Assembly: GCA_025355915.1 (NCBI GenBank)
Contig: JANXYT010000070.1
Location: forward strand, 1 to 8,775
Length of the DNA: 8,775 nt
Direction: 5' to 3'
From: Holophagaceae bacterium
Lineage (GTDB): Bacteria > Acidobacteriota > Holophagae > Holophagales > Holophagaceae
Shown: piece by piece, positions 1 to 8,180 of the stretch
Layout of the letters: every line of letters starts with the position of its first letter
Numbering within the stretch: position 1 is the stretch's first letter
Notes under the pieces: model-generated
What the model was told of the DNA's origin: nothing
Seen by the model: only the letters and a program-made list of their open reading frames with translations
Databases searched by the model: none
Program-made: the position numbers and the translations under genes

Positions 1-91
1 CCCTACGGCGGTCCTGGGCCCCAGGAGCCTGCGTGGCGTGATGTACGGGTGCTGGTGCAGGATCCTGGGGGAGGTGGCGCCGATGGCCTGA
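1..91 (+). CDS. Possible 3' end of a plus-strand gene cut by the left edge
   Basis: A reading frame is open from the left edge (first full codon at position 2) to a TGA at 89-91. It gives 29 codons, about 27 of which end in G or C, as the real genes here do. The visible tail contains LGPRSLRG and ends in GEVAPMA. The LGPRxLR string recalls the C-terminal knot of RsmE-type 16S rRNA methyltransferases, but the TET/AET residues expected right after it are absent, so I do not assign a function. A second plus frame is also open from position 1 to a TAG at 112-114, with poorer codon use. If real, this gene converges on acs, with 24 nt between stop codons. The piece is too short to be sure it is coding at all. 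Confidence 0.3.
   Translation, partial: PTAVLGPRSLRGVMYGCWCRILGEVAPMA
19..70. repeat. Imperfect inverted repeat, 14-bp arms (13 matched)
   Basis: The arm at 19-32 (CCCCAGGAGCCTGC) is complementary to 57-70 (GCAGGATCCTGGGG) except for one central mismatch, with a 24-nt loop between. It overlaps two smaller palindromes: a 7-bp-arm palindrome centred at 19 (12-26) and CAGGATCCTG at 58-67. It lies about 45 nt past the acs stop codon on the minus strand and could fold at the 3' end of that transcript. There is no T-tract on either side, so it is not a convincing intrinsic terminator. It may also lie inside the 3' end of a neighbouring gene. Confidence 0.5.
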
Positions 92-115
92 GTGGCTTTT
101 TCAGGACGGACTAGG

Positions 116-2068
<1,953 letters not shown>

Positions 2069-2199
2069 GGGTCAACTCCGAGCCAGGGATGATGCGGGAG
2101 GAAACAACGGGGACGAGGCTTTCAACTCAGGCGGAAACGGAAACGCCCACACAAATCCACGAGGGTAGGAACGGCGGTTATGGGACTGGGGTGGCGATC

Positions 2200-2228
2200 A
2201 TTCTCCGGCCGGTGAGAACCCTTGTCCA
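2200..2228 (-). promoter_or_regulatory. Candidate sigma70-type promoter for acs
   Basis: Read on the minus strand, TGGACA (2228-2223) is followed after exactly 17 bp by GAGAAT (2205-2200). These match the -35 and -10 consensus at 5/6 and 4/6 positions. Transcription would start near 2193 and leave a leader of about 125 nt before acs. The -10 box overlaps a small symmetric element (TTCTC, CGGCCG, GAGAA; 2201-2218) that could be an operator. acs needs a promoter here because a terminator closes the upstream gene, but the match is weak and based on sequence alone. Confidence 0.25.
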
Positions 2229-2301
2229 GTGCTCGTTACCCCAAGTCTGGCTTCCCGTTCCGTGTCTGGAATGGGCGCACCAGGATGGAAGGATGCGATG
2301 A

Positions 2302-2341
2302 CAAAAAGGCCGGGCGATGGAATCCTCCGCTCGCCCGGCCT
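2302..2341 (-). terminator. Rho-independent terminator of the MFS transporter gene
   Basis: A perfect 10-bp GC-rich stem, GGCCGGGCGA (2308-2317) with TCGCCCGGCC (2331-2340), has a 13-nt loop. On the minus strand it is followed at once by TTTTTGT (2307-2301). It begins 39 nt after the transporter stop codon. A smaller hairpin, GCGGC-gaa-GCCGC (2356-2368), sits between the stop and this stem. On the plus strand the trailing sequence TCCTTTCT is a poorer T-tract, so the terminator acts mainly on minus-strand transcripts. It implies that acs is largely transcribed from its own promoter. Confidence 0.85.
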
Positions 2342-2379
2342 CCTTTCTATCCCCAGCGGCGAAGCCGCCCGAGGTCATG

Positions 2380-4041
2380 TCAATGCTGGTAGGTCGTGAT
2401 GTCCCGATCCTTGGTTTCCTTCAGGAAGAGAGTGCCGATCACCACAGTGATGAGGGCCACGACAATGGGATACCAGAGTCCATAATAGATATTGCCATGC
2501 AGAGCCACCATGGCCGTCGCGATGAGGGGCAGCATGCCGCCGAACCAGCCATTGCCAATGTGGTAGGGGAGCGACATGGAGGTGTAACGGATGTTCGTGG
2601 GGAAGAGTTCCACCAGGAAGGCCGCAATGGGCCCATAGACCATCGTCACGTAGATGAGCATGACGAACAGGATCAATAGAGTCATGGGGTAATTGACTTT
2701 GGATTTGTCGGCCTCCTTGGGATAGCCCAGATCCGTCAGGGTCTTCTTCAGGGCCGCTTCCGAGGCCACAGTCCAGCCTTCGACGCGAGTGGTGGTGATC
2801 AGGCCCGTCCTGGGATTCTTGCCCTGGATGGTGGCCACCACCATCTTTCCGGCTTCAGGCGCAACCTTGTTGAAGTTGAGCCCCTGCTTTCCGAAGAAAT
2901 CGTTCACGCGGTCCAGTTCCGAGAACTTGCTCCAAGGCCCGACAAAGAGATTGAACGTCTCGTCCTTGGGATTCCCAGCAACCGTGATCACCGTGGTGTT
3001 CTGGAAGGTCTCGAGGGCAGGGTTCACATAGTGCGTCAGCGCCTTGAACAAGGGGAAGAAGGTGAGCGCGGCGATGAGACAACCCGCCAGGATGATCCTC
3101 AGGCGACCGATTTTGTCTGACAGCCAGCCGAAGAAGATGAAGAAAGGTGTGCCCAGCAGCAGCGAAGCGCCAATGAGCATGTACGTGGTCTGGTAGTCCA
3201 GCTTCAGGGTGATCTGCATGAAGAACAGTGCATAGAACTGGCCGGTGTACCACACCACGCCCTGGCCCGCGGTGGCGCCGAGGAGGGCGAGCAGCGCGTA
3301 CTTGTTGTTCGGGTACTTCAGGAAGCTGTCGCTGAGGGGGGCCTTGGAGGTCTTGCCCTCGGCCTTCATCTTCGTGAAGATGGGGGATTCGTGCAGCTTC
3401 AATCGGATCCAGACGGACACGCCGAGCAGGAAGATGGACATCCAGAAGGGAATGCGCCAGCCCCAGGAAGCGAAGGCTTCCTTGGTCATGGTGCTGCGGC
3501 AAGCCATGATGATCCCGAGGCACAGGAAGAAGCCCACGGTGGCCGTGGTCTGGATCCAGCTGGTGTTGTAACCGCGGCGGTCTTGGGCGGAGTGCTCTGC
3601 CACGTAGGTGGCCGCACCTCCGTACTCACCGCCCAGAGCCAGACCCTGGCAGAGGCGCAGGGTGACCATGATGATCGGAGCCCACCAACCGATGCTCTCG
3701 AAGGTCGGCAGAAGGCCGACGCCGAAGGTCGCCAGGCCCATGACCACGATCGTGATGAGGAAGGTGTACTTCCGGCCGATTAAGTCACCGATGCGCCCGA
3801 AGACCAGCGCGCCGAAGGGGCGCACCAGAAAGCCCGCGGCATAGGCCGCAAACGCGGAGAGCAGGGCGGCCGTTTCGTTTCCCTTGGGAAAGAACAGGGT
3901 CGCGAAGAAGGGGGCCAGCGTGGCGTAGAGGTAGAAGTCGTACCACTCAAATACCGTCCCCACAGACGAGGCCACGATCACCATGCGTTCTTCCTTGGTG
4001 AGCGGGGTCCTTGCTGCGACTTGCTCGGTTGCGATGGCCAT
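2380..4041 (-). CDS. MHS-family MFS transporter with long periplasmic loop (probable carboxylate:H+ symporter)
   Basis: A 553-residue inner-membrane protein of the major facilitator superfamily, metabolite:H+ symporter branch (ShiA/ProP/KgtP-like). Family signatures are EWYDFYLY (32-39), the first cytoplasmic motif A GRIGDLIGRKYTF (82-94), GGEYGGAATYVAEH (137-150), the second motif A WLSDKIGRLR (306-315) and ELFPTNIRYTSMSLPYHIGN (478-497). About 12 hydrophobic segments are visible. The stretch 336-450, between predicted TM9 and TM10, is hydrophilic and should face the periplasm. Most MHS members have only a short loop there, though I recall longer proteobacterial relatives of about 550 residues. 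The frame stays open upstream to an ATG at 4146, but I chose 4041 because AAGGAGG lies 10 nt before it and the family homology starts just after it. Substrate is unknown. Lying upstream of acs in the same orientation suggests acetate or another short carboxylate. Confidence 0.88.
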   Translation of the reverse strand: MAIATEQVAARTPLTKEERMVIVASSVGTVFEWYDFYLYATLAPFFATLFFPKGNETAALLSAFAAYAAGFLVRPFGALVFGRIGDLIGRKYTFLITIVVMGLATFGVGLLPTFESIGWWAPIIMVTLRLCQGLALGGEYGGAATYVAEHSAQDRRGYNTSWIQTTATVGFFLCLGIIMACRSTMTKEAFASWGWRIPFWMSIFLLGVSVWIRLKLHESPIFTKMKAEGKTSKAPLSDSFLKYPNNKYALLALLGATAGQGVVWYTGQFYALFFMQITLKLDYQTTYMLIGASLLLGTPFFIFFGWLSDKIGRLRIILAGCLIAALTFFPLFKALTHYVNPALETFQNTTVITVAGNPKDETFNLFVGPWSKFSELDRVNDFFGKQGLNFNKVAPEAGKMVVATIQGKNPRTGLITTTRVEGWTVASEAALKKTLTDLGYPKEADKSKVNYPMTLLILFVMLIYVTMVYGPIAAFLVELFPTNIRYTSMSLPYHIGNGWFGGMLPLIATAMVALHGNIYYGLWYPIVVALITVVIGTLFLKETKDRDITTYQH

Positions 4042-4051
4042 GGTCGTCTTG

Positions 4052-4058
4052 CCTCCTT
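4052..4058 (-). promoter_or_regulatory. Strong Shine-Dalgarno deciding the transporter start
   Basis: The minus strand reads AAGGAGG here, 10 nt before the ATG at 4041. The longer in-frame alternative starting at 4146 would add 35 residues rich in Pro and Gln without membrane character and would place this site inside the coding region. The shorter start is therefore preferred. Confidence 0.8.
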
Positions 4059-4221
4059 GGAAGTGGTTCTGTTGAATGCTCAACGCCGTTGGGACTGGGT
4101 TTGCAGGATGCGGGTCAGGCAGCCGAATCCCTTGGAAGGGGGACACGGCAGTGGCGGTGGACTATGAGAACCGAGATGAACACACCATCATGCGGAACGA
4201 GTTGGCTGGGTAGGCTGTCCA

Positions 4222-4251
4222 TAGCTAACGCCTTCCCTGGAGTCAGGTCAA
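4222..4251 (-). promoter_or_regulatory. Weak candidate promoter for the MFS transporter
   Basis: On the minus strand TTGACC (4251-4246) matches a -35 box at 5/6. The -10 position 18 bp further on is only TAGCTA (4227-4222), a poor match. Transcription would begin near 4215 and give a leader of about 175 nt. The inverted repeat at 4277-4304 lies just upstream of the -35 box, centred near -75, a position typical of an activator site. A weak -10 box is what one expects of an activator-dependent promoter, but this is inference. Confidence 0.22.
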
Positions 4252-4276
4252 GCATGTTCCATCGCGAGTTGGCGTA

Positions 4277-4304
4277 TTTGTGGCTGCAATTACTGCAGCA
4301 CAAA
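4277..4304. repeat. Bulged inverted repeat in the divergent promoter region
   Basis: TTTGTGGCTGCA (4277-4288) and TGCAGCACAAA (4294-4304) are complementary over 11 bp with a single bulged G on the left arm, around the 5-nt centre ATTAC. The uninterrupted core GCTGCA-N5-TGCAGC is a perfect 6-bp dyad. No T-tract follows on either strand, so it is not an obvious terminator. Its place between two divergent genes suits a regulator-binding site or a leader hairpin. Confidence 0.55.
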
Positions 4305-4479
4305 CTCTGTCTACAAATGACCTTCTAATCATCTTTCTAGACACCCATCACGGTCATGTAACCCTGCGCGCGCGATGGTTCCCGTTTCGGCTAGTATTTT
4401 CCCGGCACCTTCAGATTCATTGGCCATCATCACTGACTGAATCGTGCTCAGACCCCTTGCTGGGTCCGGAGATCAACCT

Positions 4480-4506
4480 TCGACAGCACTCGCGAACCCC
4501 TATTAT
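4480..4506 (+). promoter_or_regulatory. Candidate promoter for the phosphoesterase-kinase unit
   Basis: TATTAT (4501-4506) is a good -10 box and TCGACA (4480-4485) a 5/6 match to the -35 box, but the spacer is only 15 bp. Transcription would start near 4513, giving a leader of about 23 nt that includes the ribosome binding site AGCAGGA (4524-4530), 5 nt before the ATG at 4536. Confidence 0.35.
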
Positions 4507-4535
4507 GGATCTGACTTCCCTTCAGCAGGACCTTC

Positions 4536-5276
4536 ATGCGCATTGCCCTCCTGGCCGACATCCACGCCAACCGGCGTGCGCTTGAAGCCTGCCTGGATCA
4601 CGCCCGCGCGTGCGCCACGAACCGTTTGGTATTTCTGGGCGATTACGTGGGCTATGGCCCCGAACCCACGGAGGTGGTTCAGCGGATCATGGCCGAAACC
4701 GCAGGTGGGGCCATCGCGGTGGCTGGTAATCACGACCAGGCCGTTTCCGAAATCCATGAATCCATGAACTCGGATGCTGAGACCGCCATGGCCTGGACCC
4801 GCGGCCGGCTTGGCCCCGATGCACGGGAATTCTTGTCCAGCCTGCCCATGCGTTTCGAGGACGACACCCGGCTCTACGTTCATGCCAGCCCCCAGACCTA
4901 CCCCGCCTGGATCTATGTGAACGACGGTGCGGCCGCGAAGCGGGCCCTGGAGGCCAGCCGCGCCCAGACGGTGTTCTGTGGCCACACGCACCTGGCTGCG
5001 CTCCATGGCATCACGGCGACCGGACAATTGGTGTCCTTCGAGCCCATCCCCTCGGTCCCCGTGCCCCTTCCCCGCCACCGCCGTTGGCTGACCGTCGTGG
5101 GGTCCGTCGGCCAGTCCCGCGACGGCGACCCCGCCGCGGCCTACGCCATCCTCGACACAGCCCGGTCTGAAATCACCCATTACCGCGTGCCCTATGATGT
5201 GGAGGCCACGGCCTTGGCCATCCTGCAGGCCGGCCTTCCCCCCTCCCTCGCGGTCCGACTTCAGACGGGGCGCTGA
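4536..5276 (+). CDS. Calcineurin-like metallophosphoesterase (YfcE/DevR-type)
   Basis: A 246-residue predicted cytoplasmic phosphoesterase with the full set of dinuclear-metal motifs: D8-x-H10 in LLADIHAN, GDYVGYGP with Asp36, GNHD with Asn65 and His66, His116 in YVHAS, and GHTH with His150 and His152. All metal and catalytic ligands of the family are present, so it should be an active metal-dependent hydrolase. Members act on phosphoproteins, cyclic nucleotides, dinucleoside polyphosphates or phosphodiesters, and the sequence does not tell which. The GDYVGYGP motif resembles the GDYVDRG of PPP-type protein phosphatases. No signal peptide or membrane segment is seen. The gene ends 3 nt before the start of a Ser/Thr kinase gene, which makes the kinase or its targets a natural partner. 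That pairing is inference. The ATG at 4536 follows AGCAGGA at 5 nt. Confidence 0.9.
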   Translation: MRIALLADIHANRRALEACLDHARACATNRLVFLGDYVGYGPEPTEVVQRIMAETAGGAIAVAGNHDQAVSEIHESMNSDAETAMAWTRGRLGPDAREFLSSLPMRFEDDTRLYVHASPQTYPAWIYVNDGAAAKRALEASRAQTVFCGHTHLAALHGITATGQLVSFEPIPSVPVPLPRHRRWLTVVGSVGQSRDGDPAAAYAILDTARSEITHYRVPYDVEATALAILQAGLPPSLAVRLQTGR

Positions 5277-5279
5277 ACC

Positions 5280-6737
5280 ATGAACCCGCCGCGCATGGAA
5301 GCAGGTGCCACCCTGGATGGCTACCTCATTGGCGAGAGGATCCACCGTGGGGCCATGGCCTCGATCTGGGCCGTGACCCACCCAGCTACCCCCGGTCCCC
5401 TCCTGATGAAGGTGCCGATGATGGCAGAGGGGGTGGATCCTGCCGCCATCGTGGGGTTTGAGATGGAACAGATGATCCTTCCGCGGCTGTCAGGACCCCA
5501 CGTGCCTCACTACATCGGCCAGGGCGATTTTGGCATCCAGCCCTACCTGGTCATGGAGCGGATCCCCGGCCCCTCCCTGCTTCCGATGCTGAACCAACTT
5601 CCGCTTCCCTGGGCGGCCGTTGTGGCCCTCGGCGCGCGCATCGCCACCGCCCTGGACGACCTTCACCGCCAGCATGTGGTTCATCTCGACGTGAAGCCCT
5701 CCAACCTGCTGGCACGACCCACGGGGGAGATCGTGCTCGTCGACTTTGGCCTCTCTCATCACGACGAGCTGCCGGATCTGATGGGCGAGGAGTTCCGGCT
5801 CCCCTACGGTACCGCCCCCTACATGGCACCAGAGCAGGTCCTGGGCCACCGGCGGGATCCCCGCAGTGATCAGTTCGCCCTGGGCGTCTTGATGTATTTC
5901 TTCCTCACCGGCGTACGTCCCTTCGGGGACCCCCAACGCCTGTCCGGCCTGAAGCGGCGCCTCTGGCGCGATCCGGTCCCTCCCCGCCGCCTGCGATCAG
6001 ACTGCCCGCCCTGGCTCCAGGAAATCATCCTGCGCTGCCTGGAAGTCCATCCGGCCTGGAGGTACCCCGCGACCGCCCATCTGGCGATGGCCCTCCAGAA
6101 TCCGGATCAGGTCGCGCTCACGGCCCGCTCGGAGAAACTGAAGCAAGACCCATTCACCACGGTCCTCCGGCGCAGGTTCGCCGATCAACAGCTGGTCATC
6201 CCCACGGCCAAGACACCCATCCGCCACGACGGAGACGCTCCGATCCTGGCAGTGGCCATCGACCTGTCTGCCGAAGCCGCCCCCATCGCCGACACCCTGC
6301 GGACCATGGTCGCGCGCATGCTTGGCACCCTGCCGGGCGCCCGCGTCGCCTGCTTGAACGTGCTCAAGCAGGGGCGAATCACGCTGGACCTGACCCTGGA
6401 CGCCCAGGGCCGGAACATCCATCACCAGCGCCTGGTCGAGCTCCGGAACTGGGCCATTCCCTTGGAGCTGGAGGAGGGCCGCATCAGTTTCCATGTGCTG
6501 GAATCGCCCGACCCAGCCGCCGCGATCTTGCAATACGCGAACGCCAACCATGTGGATCACCTCGTGATGGGCGCCCGGGCCAGTTCGCTCCGGCGCACCC
6601 TCCTCGGGAGTGTGTCGAGCCAAGTGGCGGCCCAGGCGGCCTGCACCGTCACGGTGGCCCGGTCCCGACGGTTGCGGCAAGGGGATGTCGGGGAGGACGT
6701 CGGTGAGGACGCCAGTGGATCCTGGACGGTCGGGTAA
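5280..6737 (+). CDS. Ser/Thr protein kinase fused to a universal stress protein domain
   Basis: A 485-residue soluble protein. The N-terminal Hanks-type kinase domain (about 14-275) has Lys44 (VAIK-type lysine), Glu63 of helix C, the catalytic loop HLDVKPSN (135-142: Asp137, Lys139, Asn142), DFG (155-157), APE (183-185), Asp197 in SDQFALG and Arg261. These suggest an active kinase. Two features are unusual: the glycine loop is IHRGAMASI, keeping only Gly24 of three glycines, and Leu replaces Arg in HRD, making it a non-RD kinase. The C-terminal part (about 320-461) is a UspA-like domain with Asp328 and the end motif MGARASSLRRTLLGSVSS (430-447). It is a variant of the ATP-binding G-2x-G-9x-G-S/T signature, with Ala434 for the second Gly and one fewer spacer residue. 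The tail carries a short GEDV repeat. No membrane segment is seen. The start lies 3 nt after the phosphoesterase stop with only a weak GGGG upstream, which suggests translational coupling. A bidirectional terminator follows. Kinase/USP fusions are known in other bacteria; targets are unknown. Confidence 0.9.
   Translation: MNPPRMEAGATLDGYLIGERIHRGAMASIWAVTHPATPGPLLMKVPMMAEGVDPAAIVGFEMEQMILPRLSGPHVPHYIGQGDFGIQPYLVMERIPGPSLLPMLNQLPLPWAAVVALGARIATALDDLHRQHVVHLDVKPSNLLARPTGEIVLVDFGLSHHDELPDLMGEEFRLPYGTAPYMAPEQVLGHRRDPRSDQFALGVLMYFFLTGVRPFGDPQRLSGLKRRLWRDPVPPRRLRSDCPPWLQEIILRCLEVHPAWRYPATAHLAMALQNPDQVALTARSEKLKQDPFTTVLRRRFADQQLVIPTAKTPIRHDGDAPILAVAIDLSAEAAPIADTLRTMVARMLGTLPGARVACLNVLKQGRITLDLTLDAQGRNIHHQRLVELRNWAIPLELEEGRISFHVLESPDPAAAILQYANANHVDHLVMGARASSLRRTLLGSVSSQVAAQAACTVTVARSRRLRQGDVGEDVGEDASGSWTVG
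6687..6710 (+). repeat. 12-bp tandem repeat in the kinase 3' end
   Basis: GTCGGGGAGGAC (6687-6698) is followed directly by GTCGGTGAGGAC (6699-6710), 11 of 12 identical. It encodes two acidic VGED units in the protein tail (residues 470-477), beyond the USP fold, and probably arose by slippage. Copy number may vary between strains. Confidence 0.7.
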
Positions 6738-6747
6738 TTCGGTCGTA

Positions 6748-6783
6748 CATGAAACCGCCCCGGAAGCCCGGGGCGGTTTCATG
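6748..6783. terminator. Bidirectional rho-independent terminator
   Basis: CATGAAACCGCCCCGG (6748-6763) pairs perfectly with CCGGGGCGGTTTCATG (6768-6783), a 16-bp stem with the 4-nt loop AAGC. The GC-rich core is flanked by AAA and TTT, so each strand has a short T-run after the core. It lies 10 nt after the kinase stop and 14 nt after the rplQ stop, closing both convergent units. Confidence 0.9.
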
Positions 6784-6797
6784 GGTTTCGTGACGGC

Positions 6798-7190
6798 CTA
6801 CTCGGCGTCCTCGGTCTTCGGCTCGGGGAGGGTGTAATCCACGAACTCGATGAAGGCCATGTCGGCCGCGTCGCCGAGGCGGTGGCCCATCTTGAGGATG
6901 CGGGTGTAGCCGCCGGGACGGCTTTCGAAGCGCTTGCGGAAGTCGACGCCAAACAACTTTTGGACCGCGTCCTTGCTTCCGAGGCGGGCCATTGCCAGAC
7001 GGCGGTTGGCCACGGTGTCGGTCTTCGCGAGGGTGATGAAGGGCTCCACGTACATGCGGAGCTCTTTCGCCTTCACGAGGGTGGTCTCGATGCGCTCGCT
7101 CTCGATCAGGGCGGTCGCGAGGTTCTTCATGAGGGCCTTGCGCTGGTTGGTGGTGCGACCCAGGCGCTTGCCGGAAACGTTGTGACGCAT
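6798..7190 (-). CDS. rplQ: 50S ribosomal protein L17
   Basis: A 130-residue protein of the large ribosomal subunit near the peptide exit tunnel. The N-terminus [20 protein letters not shown] and the following block [16 protein letters not shown] are the classic L17 signature. [20 protein letters not shown] (about 93-112) and FIEFVDY are the usual C-terminal block, followed by a short acidic tail. Length is normal for bacteria. The start is fixed by AAGGAG, which overlaps the rpoA stop codon (TAAGGAG, 7202-7196) 5 nt before the ATG, so translation is probably coupled to rpoA. It is the last gene of the alpha operon. Confidence 0.98.
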   Translation of the reverse strand: MRHNVSGKRLGRTTNQRKALMKNLATALIESERIETTLVKAKELRMYVEPFITLAKTDTVANRRLAMARLGSKDAVQKLFGVDFRKRFESRPGGYTRILKMGHRLGDAADMAFIEFVDYTLPEPKTEDAE

Positions 7191-7199
7191 GGGTGCTCC

Positions 7200-8171
7200 T
7201 TACACTTCCTGCTCAAGCCGCATGCCGAGGGAGAGGCCGATACGAGCGAGCTCGTCCTTGATCTCCTGGAGTGACTTTTTGCCGAAATTCTTGGTTTTCA
7301 TCAGCTCGGCCTCGGTGCGCTGAACCAGCTCGCCGATGGTGGTGATGTTCGCGTTACGGAGGCAGTTATTGGCCCGCACGGAGAGCTCGAGCTCCTCGAC
7401 GGACTTGCCCAGCCAGGTGTTGGCGGCCTCGCTGCCCAGGATGGCGGTGCCCATCTCCATCTCGGTGAAATCCTCGTCCTGTCGAGCGAACACCAGGAAG
7501 TGGTCGCGCAGGATGAGGGCCGCGTCAGAGACGGCTTCCTTGGGGTTGACGGCGCCGTTGGTCCACACCTGGAGTGTGAGCTTCTCGTAGTCGGTGCTCT
7601 GGCCCACGCGGGCGGGTTCGACGATGTAGTTCACGCGGGTGATGGGGCTATGGTTGGCGTCCATGGGAATGAACCCCAGGCCCAGGCTTTCGCTGTGGTT
7701 GCGGTCCGCGGTGACGAAACCGCGGCCCAAACAAACCACCATCTCGATCTCCAGTTCGCCCTCCTCGCCCAGGGTGGCGATGTGGATGTTGGGATCCACG
7801 ACTTCCACATTCTGGTTGCAGCGGATGGCGGCGGAGGTCACTGTGCCCTCGCCCTTGGCGGAAATGGTCACCGTCTGGGGCTCATTGCTGTGCAGCTTGA
7901 AGGGCACTTCCTTGAGGTTCAAGAGGACATGGGTGATGTCTTCCCAGACCCCGGGAAGGGTCGTGAATTCGTGCATGACGCCCTTGATGCGGACGTTGGT
8001 GACAGCGGCGCCCTGGATGCTGCTGAGCAGCACCCGGCGGACGCTGTGCCCGACGGTCGTGGCGAAGCCACGCTCGAAGGGGTAGGCCACGAATTCTCCA
8101 TAGGAGTCGGTGAGGGACCCTGGGGTCACCTCCGCGAATCGCGGCCTCTGAAAATCACTGAGATTCAGCAT
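7200..8171 (-). CDS. rpoA: DNA-directed RNA polymerase subunit alpha
   Basis: A 323-residue subunit that dimerises to nucleate assembly of the beta and beta' subunits. The N-terminal domain has [14 protein letters not shown] (41-54), with Arg45 at the position needed for polymerase assembly in E. coli. The C-terminal domain (about 255-318) shows [20 protein letters not shown], whose Arg near 266 corresponds to the E. coli residue Arg265 that contacts the UP element and activators. [17 protein letters not shown] and GLSLGMRLE follow as expected. A linker of ordinary length joins the domains. It sits 9 nt downstream of rpsD with AAGGGGG across that gap as the ribosome binding site, and overlaps the L17 ribosome binding site at its stop. 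No abnormality is seen. Confidence 0.98.
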   Translation of the reverse strand: MLNLSDFQRPRFAEVTPGSLTDSYGEFVAYPFERGFATTVGHSVRRVLLSSIQGAAVTNVRIKGVMHEFTTLPGVWEDITHVLLNLKEVPFKLHSNEPQTVTISAKGEGTVTSAAIRCNQNVEVVDPNIHIATLGEEGELEIEMVVCLGRGFVTADRNHSESLGLGFIPMDANHSPITRVNYIVEPARVGQSTDYEKLTLQVWTNGAVNPKEAVSDAALILRDHFLVFARQDEDFTEMEMGTAILGSEAANTWLGKSVEELELSVRANNCLRNANITTIGELVQRTEAELMKTKNFGKKSLQEIKDELARIGLSLGMRLEQEV

Positions 8172-8180
8172 CCGTCCCCC

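Larger units (their letters stand above)
4042..4535. other. Divergent intergenic region
   Basis: These 494 bp separate two divergently transcribed genes. The middle (about 4160-4440) is visibly richer in A and T than the flanking genes. Short open frames across it (for example plus 4011-4328 and minus 4115-4303) have no recognisable protein character and poor codon use. I see no RNA gene. It holds the inverted repeat at 4277-4304 and candidate promoters for both flanking genes, listed separately. A GCGCGCGC run lies at about 4366-4373. Confidence 0.7.

Noticed and set aside
2129..2145. Possible sigma54 promoter (GG-N10-GC) upstream of acs on the minus strand
   Set aside because: Only the bare GG and GC spacing matches. 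The flanking consensus bases (CACG, TT) are missing, so a chance match is likely in GC-rich DNA.
4041..4146. Longer N-terminus for the MFS transporter, starting at 4146
   Set aside because: The extra 35 residues lack family similarity, and the strong AAGGAGG site supports the ATG at 4041.
4503..5381. A 292-codon open frame on the minus strand opposite the phosphoesterase gene
   Set aside because: It is Gly/His/Arg-rich without recognisable motifs and lies opposite a gene with all catalytic motifs intact. It is a shadow of that gene's codon bias.
5997..6782. A 261-codon open frame on the minus strand opposite the kinase gene
   Set aside because: It would start inside the terminator hairpin, has no ribosome binding site that I could find, and lies opposite conserved kinase and USP motifs.
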